Of a DNA stretch of 64,000 nt, positions 45,001 through 54,730 are shown one piece after another. The stretch lies in contig JBAMJV010012234.1 of the NCBI GenBank assembly GCA_037951105.1, positions 1 to 64,000 on the forward strand, in the 5' to 3' direction. Origin of the DNA: Echinarachnius parma. Lineage: Eukaryota; Echinodermata; Echinoidea; Clypeasteroida; Echinarachniidae. The number at the start of each line of letters is the position of its first letter. The first letter of the stretch is position 1. The position numbers and the translations under genes were made by a program. The notes under the pieces are model-generated. The model searched no databases and was not told the DNA's origin. It saw only the letters and a program-made list of their open reading frames with translations.

Positions 45001-46796
45001 TTCAGCTACAGTAACGCCACACCATACGCTGTTCTGACCGCGCGTAGATATTTCTGTCCGATGGCATCGTTATCTGATATACTCCTTTGATCTACAGATG
45101 GTAATTAGAAAATACCATGTTATTTCCTTAAAACTCTTGATAAAGGTTCGCCACCTTCAACCATTCAGTACAGTATCTGGTGGCCCCTTGAAAAGACTTT
45201 GTTTGGATATAGTAACGCTACTCGACTCGTTGCGTCGACCAAACGTGGGTATTTCAAGATCTTCTGAAGGTAGCTTTTCATAAACCTCGTGTATGGATGT
45301 AGTGAAGATGGGGTGATAGGGACAGAAGCCCATTACTATCTCTCCCCATTCAAAATGAAAATCAAATAATTTTGTCTTTGAATGAAGACTGTTAATGGCA
45401 TGTTCATAAAATTACATATGTTTTAATTGTCTTTTGTTGTGATGTTCAATTCCATATTATAGTATCAAAGACGCTTCATTCTATACTCTCCGAAAGTACC
45501 TATGCCCAAAAGGTCATCACCGTGTGGGAGCTATACCTCCACACCCATCTCCACTCCCACTGTGCGGTTTCACTCCTTGCCCCACACCCCCGACCCAAAT
45601 TTCTGATCTTTATGTCATGTGTAAATCTAGCTTGGAGAGCATTCTTTTTATAAACTTATTTTCAGCAATCTGAAGAAAAACTATTACCTATCATTTAAAG
45701 GAGTATCCCACTGAGCGGCGAACGTTTGCGAATATAGCAAATTTGGGATTTCGCCAGGATTCGTTAAAGGTTGCAAAAGGTTCGTTAACGGTCGCAAACG
45801 GTTGCAAGAAAATTCGCAAACGGTTTTAATTGTCGCAAACAGTTTTTCTTGTCGCAAAGAAATTTTGGACATGTTCAAAATTTCTTTGCGAATTTATTTT
45901 TTCGCAAACAGTTGCAAACGTTCGCAAACGGTTTTAAGACGGTGTCGCTAACGTTCACCAATGCTAGCGATTACATGACCATATGGTTCCTAAATGCAAT
46001 CGACCCATTGAGCGGCGAATGCTTACGAACATTTGCGAATTTTCGATTCGCCAACTTTTCTGACATATGTTGGCAAAATTCAGTGTGGCAGAGGCAAAAC
46101 CCTGATTTTCGCTAACATTCGCTAACATTCGTCAGAAAAGTTGGCGAATCCAAAATGTGCAAAGTTCGATAACGTTCGCAAACGTTCGCCTCTCAGTGGG
46201 ATAGCCCCTTTAAGATTGCCTGCATTCCATTGATAATGTGCATATTATGTTTTGCTACGAAAAATGTACGTTTACATTGTTGCATATGTGCAGTGTGCTT
46301 ATTATTTACTGTTATTGAACCAAATCTTGCACAATCTACGAATCTTCCCCATTCTATTTACTGTTTTGTCAAAAGAGTTAAAAACATGTAACAATAACTT
46401 GCATAATTTGTATTATGTTATATATCATGTTATAATATAGCAAATTACCTTCTCCTTTTTTTGTAACATAAAGCACCTCTATTTCATAATAAAGTATGCT
46501 GTTTTGTATTCATGGCTGTTCGTTCTGTTTTTCCTCTCTGTAGCTTTGGCTCCGAGTGAGATTGGTAAGTTTGATATAGCAATGAAAAATAAACTGTATT
46601 TGCATTATTATGGTTTTAAAATTATTCAAATTAATATGTGACCGGGTCTATAAGTGGGTTACCGTCTAGTTAGATCGTTAGATTAATTTTTATTATTTAT
46701 ACCAAGACATGTATCCTTATTGGATCCAATAATTCATAAATGATCTTCTGGGGCAAGACAGCCTGGTGAGCTGGTTGCGTGTTTGTGTGTGTGTTT

Positions 46797-46871
<75 letters not shown>

Positions 46872-49800
46872 GTGTATGCGTGTATGTGTGTGTGTGTGTA
46901 TGTATGTGTGTGTGTATGTGTATGTATGTGTGTATGTGTGTATGTATGTATTTTGAAGGGAAATAAATGTGCGTGCATGTGTTTGTTTGTTTGTGTGTGT
47001 GTGTATATAGCTTTACCAGTTCTGAGGCAAAATGTGGTAAAATGCCTGCCATAATGGAGCAACCTGTATACAAAATCGTCACGTTCTCCTTTTAATTAAA
47101 TAATTATTCATTTCTTATTGTCAAAAGTGGTAAATAGCTATGCCACTTAGCATGGTTATCCATAATTGGAGTTTCATTACATTTACACATTGATGTTACA
47201 CTAAGTAAGGGTTACTACGAAACTGTTTTACCAGTTGACTTCCAACTAAGACTTGGTGATCCAATCGAACGATTCTCTAAACAAACTTTTAAGAGAGCTT
47301 TACTCGAAGATTATCGGTTAAGCTTAGACAAGTCAAATGATGCATACACATTGTTTTGCCATTGTTGATTTGTTTAGTTTAATTATTTAATTTGATTGTG
47401 TTTGATATCATTTCAATTTGATCCAGGGGTTTCCGCACTTTACCAAATGTCCGCTCATTCAACTGAAGTGACACGTGCCGAGATCTCTCCAGAACCCCTT
47501 TCGTCGGGTGTTTGCTTCAAGCTGACTTATTTCACCGGCTCATCAATGTCGGATGAAACCAATGTGACCACGGCAACTGATTGTGTCCAACCAGACGACA
47601 CCCTGGCCCTTGATTCGGGGAGGTCGTGGCAGGAAACCGGTCTTGTGGCATGTCTCCATGACACCTGTAGCGACCCGTCCCCTCTTGAATGGAAATTCAC
47701 AAACGTTTTCCAAGGTGAGCACAATACCATAAGGGTCCCGTTAGCTTCGGTCCCCGTTAAAGTGGAAGTTCGGTCTGGTTTCGGTTTGGATTCGGTTTGG
47801 CGGTGTGACTGCTACATTACAATCGATTGTATCATGTCAGTCCCTGAACATGATAAAAGAGGTAAAGAAATGAAGTGGCGTAGCGCCATGGGCATGGGGG
47901 GGGGGGGGCAAATTCCCCAGATAATTTGATAAAACAATACACATAATTATAGAGATAAAATCATTTTTGAAAAAAATAAAGAAACACGTAAGGTGTTCCC
48001 CCTAATAATGTGTGTGCCCCCTCTCCGACCACGCTACACCACTGGAAACAAGACTTTCGCTTCATACACGAAGTCGTTTGTTAAATTTGCATTAAATAAA
48101 TTCCTACTAATTACACACGTACATTAGTAAAACTATACAAATTACCGAGGATTCTCACGTTCGCATATCATAGATATTTCACCACGTTAAAGGGATAGTT
48201 GAGTTCTGGTAAGGAGAGTACAGTTTTAGTGAAACTGAATTTTAGTAACCAAAACCTGCATCATTACATTACAAACTAATAGTTATAACTAGAAAGGAAC
48301 ACAAAATTACAAATGACGTAGTAAAGATCATGTTATCATTCAAAAAGAGCCGTTAAAACGTAAGAGGGCGCTCTCTAAACACTCAGCGGTTTCAACCATT
48401 TTGAATTAAATATTGTGCATGTGATGCTTTGTTGAAATAGTGATTAGATAGAGAAATAACCAACAACTATTTAAATACCTATTTTGTAACTTTTTGAAAA
48501 GAGGAAGCATTTTTTTGAATTTTTAACGGCTGGTTCAAAATTCTCTAATAAACCCGGGGCCCCGGGTTTATTGCAAATTGTTATATTTATGGATATTTCA
48601 GCCGTTTCTGAACCGATTTTGATCAAACAAAGATGATTTTATTGTTTAAATATTATGCTCTTTCAAATTTTACACTCAGTTTTTCATTACCTCACAAAAC
48701 AATTAAGTAGTCTAGCGCCCTCTCTACCAAAACTCAACTTTCCCTTTAATTGTTCTGACCTTCTTATTAGATTTATAAACATAATGAAAGCATGGCAAGT
48801 GTAATACGGACATTTCAAAATTGTATGTTTTTATAATTGGGGGAATTAAAAGATACCAAATACAAAGTGATCCCTAGATCCTTAGTATTTGATATCATAT
48901 CTATACACTAAACAGATAACAAATCATACCGTTTATAATAATGATATAACTAGTTCGTCTTTATGACTTAAAGGGACTTAGTAACATTGTCCAAATCCTC
49001 AAAATAAAATTTTTAATCTAGCGGTACCCTTATATTTTGTTGTATTCGTATTAACAATAAAATCATGGGACAGGTTTCTGTTTTTCAAATTTCCCTTTCG
49101 TTACAAAGATATGTATGATGAAGTATTCAGATAAAAAAAAACTCCGGGCGAGTTTTTCTTCAGTGTACAAAGTGAGTGCAGTGAGTTACTGAATATCACT
49201 TTGCATTTTCGCTCATTACTTGGCCATACAATGTCCATTTGACTTGAAATTTCACACAATACCCTGTGGACATATGAGATAACAACAACATACATTGCAT
49301 CAACCATTCATCACTTTTTGCACATGTCAACAAATTTACTGGATCCCTTTAAATAGGTTTCTTATTATAATTTATATTATCTCCATAGATCGGACCCTTA
49401 TGACATATCTAGTTGCGTCATGTGTAGTCTTCTTCTTGATCGTGATCAGTATCGTTGTATGCGTATGCATCTGTCTCATGAAGAAGCGTAAGTTCATCTC
49501 ATTGTTCATTTATAATAATCAGTATAATACATTTCTGAACAGATGAATAATTTCCTAATCAATTGAAATATATATAACAAAACGTGAGTTGCTTCATTTG
49601 TGTCGGCTTTTTATGTTGGTCTTTAAAAAACTACAATTGTCTGATTTTTTTTAGACTTGATTTTCTCAAAATAATCTTCGTTTTAATGAAGCCAATAGCA
49701 GTACTAGTACAGTATAGTTTACGACATTCTTTACATTAGGCATGTTAAATAAATTGGTTACTAGGTTAACAATCATAATTTTATTTTCATTATACAAGTT

Positions 49801-51126
49801 CGACTGGAAATTTGAAAAAGAATTACTTTATTTGAAATCTTCCATGTTACGCATGTTGTGATTCCTTAGGTACAAGGTCGCTTGATATCAATAAGGAAAC
49901 CAACGACTTGAACATTCGTGAGCTTCCTCTGCTCGAAGACCAAGTGGTTGACAACGGGACATCCCGTAACAACGATGACTACTCTTATCCATCGGATCAC
50001 CATGGCAACCGCACTAACCCGTCTAATGTTCATGTCAGCAACACTTGCCCGATCAGTCGCGATAGGATCAGCACTAAGACAGGGAGTTTGCATGACAAGT
50101 ACGCTAAGCCGTGGAAATCCCGTGGCAACAACGCTAACCCGTCGGGTAACCCGGATAATGACGCCTTCAATATGGATCAATACACTAGCCTGACTGCATA
50201 CAGCGCTAAGTCACCGAGTTGTCATGGTAACGGCGCTAAGAAATTGAGTTACCATGGAAACAACGCTACTGTGGCCCTGGATGGCGATGGTACTGCCGAG
50301 GATGGGCTGGCGACGTACACTAACTGCCGTGTGTCTTGCACGGATAATGCTCCTCCGAGTGATGGTACAGACCCGTTTAAAGAGGTAATAGTTGGTGTGC
50401 TTGGAGTTGATCCTAATATTCCTCCCCTTTTTATTTTATTTTTTCGGGGGGGGGGGGTAAATTATTTCACTATACTACTATGAATAACCACATAACCAAT
50501 TTATAACCAATATATTCTTCACATTCCTCTTGTTCATCCCTTTCTCAAACGTCTTGTGATTGGTCAATTTGTTTAAGCGTCTCATTCATCTCCTCTCTCT
50601 ATAATTTCTGTCCGTGCACTTATAAGAAACAAGCAACTCATGTTGCTATCCTTTTAAAGGTGTTTATTACCGACCTACAACAATTCAAGTACACATTTTG
50701 TCAAGCCTAATATTATTGATAACCACCTGTAAGCGCTCTACCTTGATATAAAGGGTGTGTTTAAACAAATCTTCTTTCGCCTATGGTCTGCAGCGCTCTT
50801 GATAACTTGTTAAAGATTAGCTTGAACACCTTCATACAGGATTAACAACGCCGATTATCGCTTGAAAAGGTGTAAATAAACCATTTATGTCCATAAAGCT
50901 ACATTATACAGTACAATAAAACAATGTGAAAATCCATGTATTTATAATGACTCTCCTTTTGGTCTCTCTATTTCAGTTAATTGAGGACGACGCCTACGAC
51001 GACACGGCCTTGGAATTCCCAGATCCACCCGACTTCCTCAGGCTAGGACAACCGACACAGTTCAATGCGTATGAGATCAACCTTCTCTCAGGAGGGGAAT
51101 TCGCCCTCGGCTCGACCAGGCTGTAG
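41968..51126 (+). CDS. receptor copy 2: Ig-FN3-FN3-like single-pass receptor with long tail (complete gene model)
   Basis: Exons 41968-42022, 43704-44069, 44558-44842, 46544-46564, 47427-47714, 49389-49487, 49870-50384 and 50977-51126 join to 1779 nt, 592 codons plus TAG. Every intron is GT-AG, and every junction is phase 1 except the last (phase 0). Protein: signal peptide 1-18; Ig domain with C57, W71, C120; FN3 domain 141-235; linker 236-242; second FN3-like domain 243-338; membrane span about 345-369; basic stop-transfer MKKR; cytoplasmic tail 370-592. The tail has tyrosines at 409, 411, 449, 476, 482, 499, 521, 550 and 575. Likely a plasma-membrane adhesion or immune-type receptor signalling through phosphotyrosine. 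Ligand and exact family are unknown, and I assign no symbol. Confidence 0.85.
42366..42740 (+). mobile_element. tRNA-derived SINE in intron 1
   Basis: The head (42366-42437) has a box A-like tagcaagattggtagagcg and box B gagttcgaaccctg. A conserved body follows (ctctacccaggtatataaat, gggttgataaatt-like segment) and then a tail gcactatataaatgttcata with ATT repeats, as in LINE-mobilised SINEs. Absent from the equivalent intron of copy 1. Confidence 0.75.
42741..43703. other. intron 1 remainder, nothing recognised
   Basis: AT-rich intronic sequence before the Ig exon; no repeat family identified. Confidence 0.4.
43704..44069 (+). CDS. receptor copy 2, exon 2 (Ig domain)
   Basis: 366 nt, phase 1-1. 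GKSNQLVQDELEIVD, HTLTC (C57), NISWS (W71), RILCSAWHF (C120). Five N-glycosylation sequons: N34, N42, N52, N68, N97. The C to C spacing of 63 residues fits a small Ig fold. Confidence 0.9.
44343..44500 (+). pseudogene. intronic FN3 relic of receptor copy 2
   Basis: SNFYMNPGHGWNITFKLSW and a following stop (TGA after LLDEIP). Homologous to relics in copies 1 and 3; resembles the FN3 strand GYSYGWNMTFTL. Confidence 0.5.
44558..44842 (+). CDS. receptor copy 2, exon 3 (FN3 domain)
   Basis: 285 nt, phase 1-1, with the FN3 tryptophan in LITWIPGYSYGWNM, the tyrosine of STQYRVDL and the terminal GYSNATRLVVST. Acceptor gacttag, donor gtaggt. Confidence 0.9.
44984..45245 (+). pseudogene. two FN3 end fragments in intron 3
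   Basis: TFSYSNATPYAVLTARR (about 44998-45050) and a second copy near 45200-45245 (ggatatagtaacgctactcg) repeat the last strand of the FN3 exon including the donor-like cgtag/cgtgg. They indicate past tandem duplication of the FN3 exon end. Confidence 0.6.
45695..46212. mobile_element. TTAA-bounded MITE, family III (GAGCGGCGAACG)
   Basis: Ends ttaaaggagtatcccactga and ctcagtgggatagccccttt followed by aa. Dense internal inverted motifs gcgaacgttcgc/gttgcaaacg, and an inner sub-terminus ccattgagcggcgaatgc at 46006, suggest a composite or nested copy. Confidence 0.8.
46544..46564 (+). CDS. receptor copy 2, exon 4 (21-nt microexon)
   Basis: Acceptor ctctgtag, donor gtaagt, phase 1-1, encoding linker P-L-A-P-S-E-I-G. 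Found by comparison with copy 1. Confidence 0.8.
46782..47008. repeat. (TG)n microsatellite
   Basis: About 220 bp of TG with TATG interruptions toward the right. Long open frames on both strands here are artefacts of the repeat. Confidence 0.95.
47427..47714 (+). CDS. receptor copy 2, exon 5 (second FN3-like domain)
   Basis: 288 nt, phase 1-1. Encodes GVSALYQMSAHSTEV, SGVCFKLTYFTG, LDSGRSWQETGLVAC. Four cysteines suggest disulfides not seen in the copy 1 domain. The FN3 assignment is inferred from strand pattern and position. Confidence 0.85.
47874..48049. mobile_element. small MITE with AGTGGCGTAGC ends and G tract
   Basis: Left aagtggcgtagcgcc and right gctacaccactgg are inverted. Contains an 11-13 nt G run. 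Confidence 0.55.
48187..48749 (-). mobile_element. TTAA MITE family I, copy F
   Basis: Starts ttaaagggatagttgagttc, ends gccctctctaccaaaactca. Same sub-type as copy E. Confidence 0.85.
48968..49352 (-). mobile_element. TTAA MITE family II, reverse copy
   Basis: ttaaagggacttagtaacat on the left, ttactggatccctttaa on the right. Ends 36 bp before the membrane exon of copy 2, so it forms most of the region where an intron branch point is expected. Confidence 0.8.
49389..49487 (+). CDS. receptor copy 2, exon 6 (transmembrane)
   Basis: 99 nt, phase 1-1. TYLVASCVVFFLIVISIVV then CVCICLMKKR. Juxtamembrane cysteines (C363, C365, C367) may be palmitoylated. Confidence 0.85.
49870..50384 (+). CDS. receptor copy 2, exon 7 (cytoplasmic tail)
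   Basis: 515 nt, starts phase 1, ends phase 0 at donor gtaata. Low-hydrophobicity Asn/Gly/Ser-rich tail. Possible SH2-type sites: DQYTSL at 474-479 and TYTNC at 520-524 (Y-x-N). A degenerate repeat HGNRTNP / RGNNANP / HGNGAKK / HGNNATV recurs four times, with matching DNA (catggcaac...gctaa). Confidence 0.85.
50385..50976 (+). other. intron 7, with possible retained-intron end
   Basis: Read-through from exon 7 stays open to a stop at about 50481-50483 (VIVGVLGVDPNIPPLF and a short G-tract tail). AATAAA-like acaataaaaca lies at about 50911. Intron retention could give an alternative tail end lacking exon 8. Confidence 0.35.
50977..51126 (+). CDS. receptor copy 2, exon 8 (C-terminal tail)
   Basis: Acceptor ctatttcag, phase 0, LIEDDAYDDTALEFPDPPDF and the end FALGSTRL, then TAG. 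Acidic, with Y550 and Y575. Seven decayed copies of the second half of this exon follow. Confidence 0.8.
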   Translation, partial: LIEDDAYDDTALEFPDPPDFLRLGQPTQFNAYEINLLSGGEFALGSTRL

Positions 51127-53020
51127 ACATGGTAGATGTTCGGATTACTGACCTGCATTATCTTGATCTCGAAGTTTGTAACATATCGTGCCCAAAAATC
51201 GGATCAAGGGTTCGGCCGACCTCTGGTCCACCAGACGTCCTGATGATCGGACAACCTACACAGTTCAATGCGTATTAAATCAACCTTCTCTCATGTGGTG
51301 AATTCGCCCGCGGCTCCACTAGGGTCCAGATGCTCGGAAAACTGATCTGCCTTCTCTTGATCTTGAAGATTGTATAATACTTGATCTTGAATATGGCATT
51401 CTACTTGTCCTTAGCAGCCCTACATGTATGCCCATACATGTACAGGGTTCGTCCTATGACCCACCAGACTTCATTAGGCTAGGACAACCCGTACAGTTCA
51501 ATGCGTATGCAATCAACCTTTTCTCAGGAGGGGAATTCGCCCTTGGCTCTACCAGGCTGTAGACATGGTAGATGTTCGGATTACTGACCTGCATTCTCTT
51601 GATATCGAGGTTTGTATAAACATATCGTGCCTGATAATCGGATCGAGGGTTCGGACGACCTCTGATCCACCAGACTTCCTGATGATCGGACAACCTACAC
51701 AGTTCAATGCATATGAAATCAACCTTCTCCCAGGCGGAGTATTCGCCCTTGCTCTACCAGGCTCTAGATGTTCTGATTACTGACCTACATTCTCTTGACT
51801 TGATGATTATATAATACTTGAAGTGATCCATTAACTTGATATTTCGCAAAGAAAGTAAGGGTTGGGACTTCAATCATATAACAATGTCACTGTAAGTTTC
51901 TTGAGAATGATATGTGAGAATTTCAAAGAAAAGGAATACAGTTAACCTAGTGAGAAAATCAGGGTTTGATTTAATCCCGATCGTTTGCGTGAAGTATCCG
52001 AATTCGGATACTATGGACAATTGAGTATCCGAATTCAGATACTCGTGGCTACGGTCGTATACCGTTTATAGACGCTCTTAATTTAAATTCAATCTTAAAT
52101 ATATCCATGATTATGGAGACATTTGAAAAAATCAAAACCCCATATCATTCTTCTGTTATCATAAGCCAAATAACGACGTACAAGAGAAGTGGTGATATTG
52201 CTTGAAATTGTACAAATTTAATGTAAAAGTAAAAGTCCGACCTCTGATCCACCAGATATCTGGGCAATCTGACAACTTGCACAGTTCAATGCGTATGAGA
52301 TCAACCTTCTTTCATCAGGAGAATTCGCCCTCGGCTCTATCATGCTTTAGATGCTCGGAAAAGATGCATTCGCTTGATCTCGAAGATTGTATAATATTTA
52401 ATTTATCAGCCAGATAGTCGGACCAAGGGTACGCCCAAGCATTAATCCACCGGGTATCAGGGCAAACTGACAACTTGCACAGTTCAGTGCGTTTGATATC
52501 TATCTTCTATCAGGCGTAGAATTTACCCTCGGCTCCACTAGACTGTAGATGCTCGGCGGTGAGCATGGTGAGGTAGCTGTTGGGCACGGGAGCGTGGGGA
52601 TCGGGGGGCAATGGTAAATCCCCACTGTCTCCTTATTCCTAATTCCCTCATTGTGAAATCTTTTATAACCTCTAGTTGTACTTTTTTTTATCAGGCATTT
52701 GTATGGCCCGCCTGATTTCATTACGCTAGGACAACCTGTACAGTAGGTTCAATGCGTTTGATATCAACCTTCTGTCAGATGAAGAATTCACCTCCGGTAC
52801 CACCAAGCTATAGATACTCAAAGAGCAAAGAGCAAGATAGAAGAGGAAGAAGTATTTTTGGCCCTCCCCTAATACTTTTACATTATTGATGACTGTCTTA
52901 CGTGTACCTATGTATATAGCCCGGCAGATATCTATTTATACAGACTATCACTACCGGCACAGTTCAAATCAGTATGAGATCAACCTTCTCCCAGGCGGAA
53001 ATTCGCCCTTGGCGCAAGGT
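51127..53020 (+). repeat. array of decayed copies of receptor exon 8
   Basis: At least seven copies of the DPPDFLRLGQPTQFNAYEIN region, near 51219, 51448, 51658, 52241, 52440, 52700 and 52961. Landmarks are ccaccagac, cacagttcaatgcgtat, atcaaccttct and gaattcgccc. Intervals of 200-230 bp also include a shared spacer (tgttcggattactgacctgc). Copy at 51219 has TAA in the tyrosine codon context; others have frameshifts. Copies at 51448 and 51658 keep most of the reading frame. Confidence 0.85.
51993..52047. repeat. gagtatccgaattcggatac palindromes
   Basis: Two adjacent imperfect palindromes centred on ccgaattcgg and ccgaattcag, within the exon-8 array. Confidence 0.7.
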
Positions 53021-53032
53021 CCTAGAGGCTAT

Positions 53033-53330
53033 ACAGGACGGCCCCCAAAACGGAACGGGTTAGTTCCCATATTAGATAAGCATAATGACTAGTTTTACAG
53101 AATTATATAGATAATCTGTCACAAAGAAAAATTATACCAAGAACAGTAATTTAGGTCTAGTAGTTTGTATATTAGGGTGCCTTCATGTACCAATTTTTGT
53201 CAAATTATACAAAGTCGGTGCCTGAAAATCACCCTTTCTGCCCGCCATAGCATCAATCAGCCATCAGAACGTACACCTTTGTCATGTTTGTTAGCTGTAT
53301 AACCAAGGTTGACCGAGAAAATAGGATTGG
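53033..53330 (+). mobile_element. ACAGGGTGG element, left-half fragment
   Basis: acaggacggcccccaaaacg and gtcggtgcctgaaaatcacc match 15421-15720. No right end. Confidence 0.65.
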
Positions 53331-53345
53331 CAGGGATTAGGCGCT

Positions 53346-54521
53346 GTAGACCGCCGGGTGAGTGGCCGAAACTGCTTTAGTTTTCACTTTTTGTAACACC
53401 CCCTTGACATCTACATGAAATTCTACCAGAAGGTAGAGAAAAATATACTGAAAATAACTCCACATCTCGTCAAGCTCAAAAGATGCACATTTTTTTTTAA
53501 AGTGGAAAAAACTTGAAACAATTTTGTACAACGCTCTCTTAAAAATAATCCAATCCCAGTGAACCTCTCATTAGAACGTAACGCTGTCCCATAAGCTAGA
53601 TAGAGCCAATCAGATCGCTTTTTTTATCGTTGTGCTAAAAGTTTATTTTGATGCGAAGTGATTACACGAACTTTATCTGGATTTTGTTGTATACATGGAA
53701 TCTCAACTCACAATAAATGTATTCGTCTAGACGAATTAATTCTAAAGAGATGAGGAATGAGTACCACTTTGACAAATTACCAAAAACACATTTGAAGTTG
53801 ATAAATAATTTTAGGAAAAGAGACCGATCCGCCACTAGCACTTCGGCTAACGAATATTATCAGGCTATTGTCGCCTGAGCTCCGGGGCACTGGTCGGCTA
53901 CGTAAGGTGGCAGGGAGGCATAATGCAATCGCCATCAGCATGAATCTGGGAGGTAGTCCTTTCTTAAGATTACCCCAAATGTAGAAAATAAAATAGAAAC
54001 AAGGCTTTCCTCCCGTATTCATGCTGATGACGTTTGTGTTGGGCCTACCTGGTGCCTCTTTTCGTAGCCGACCAGTGCCCCATAAGCCCGGCGGGAAGAG
54101 CATGTTGATGTTACGTACATCATATAATTTAGCTCAACGACAAAACAAGCAATCTGATTGGCTCTTGCTAACGGGGTCGCGTTATGTTCCAATGAAAGAT
54201 GCAATGGGATTGGATACATTATTTTTTACGCCGTGTATATAAGGCGCGCGGTTTAAAAACAAAGCTTGTGATTGGCTTATGACTCTGACGCACTGTAATC
54301 CGTACTTGAGAGACGCACAGTGATTGGACAAAATGTATCCAAGTAAATCGATATTTTTCGATGATTGTTTTCATTTTATGAATTTATGTACACGTTTCGC
54401 GATTGACGAGATATTGATTCCATACTTAAATATATTTATAAACAATCTCCACTACTTAAAATGTAACTGTACGAGGGGTGTCACAAAAGTAACGAATTTT
54501 CACCCTCGCCCGGCGGTCTAC
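53346..54521. mobile_element. nested long inverted-repeat element
   Basis: Outer ends gtagaccgccggg and cccggcggtctac. Further inward: gagccaatcagatcgc against caatctgattggctc, then ggcactggtcggctacg against cgtagccgaccagtgcc, then gccatcagcatgaat against attcatgctgatgac. No transposase. The longest frames in this region are shadows. Confidence 0.75.
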
Positions 54522-54650
54522 TGGGGTCTGGGGCGAAATTGCCGGGGTCCGTTTAGGGGGCTCCCCCAACATCTCATGTATGGGAAATCAATTGTGCGTT
54601 TAAGAAAAGAAAAAAGAGCAGTGCCCTTCATGCCCTTGCAGAGAGATTAT

Positions 54651-54730
54651 CCTTTAAAAAAGATACGGTTTGTACTATTATTCAAACCGTATCCTTTAAA
54701 AAAGATACGGTTTGTACTATTATTCAAACC
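54651..54730. repeat. 42-bp tandem duplication containing a hairpin
   Basis: cctttaaaaaagatacggtt occurs at 54651 and 54693. gatacggttt and aaaccgtatc pair within the first copy. Confidence 0.9.

Noticed and set aside
46697-47082. Long Cys/Val and His/Thr open frames
   Set aside because: Products of the (TG)n microsatellite, open in several frames on both strands.
51454-51693. Minus-strand 79-codon frame
   Set aside because: Antisense shadow of two exon-8 repeat copies.
53777-54219. Overlapping frames of about 66-108 codons
   Set aside because: They lie in the arms of an inverted repeat and mirror each other, which is explained by the repeat.
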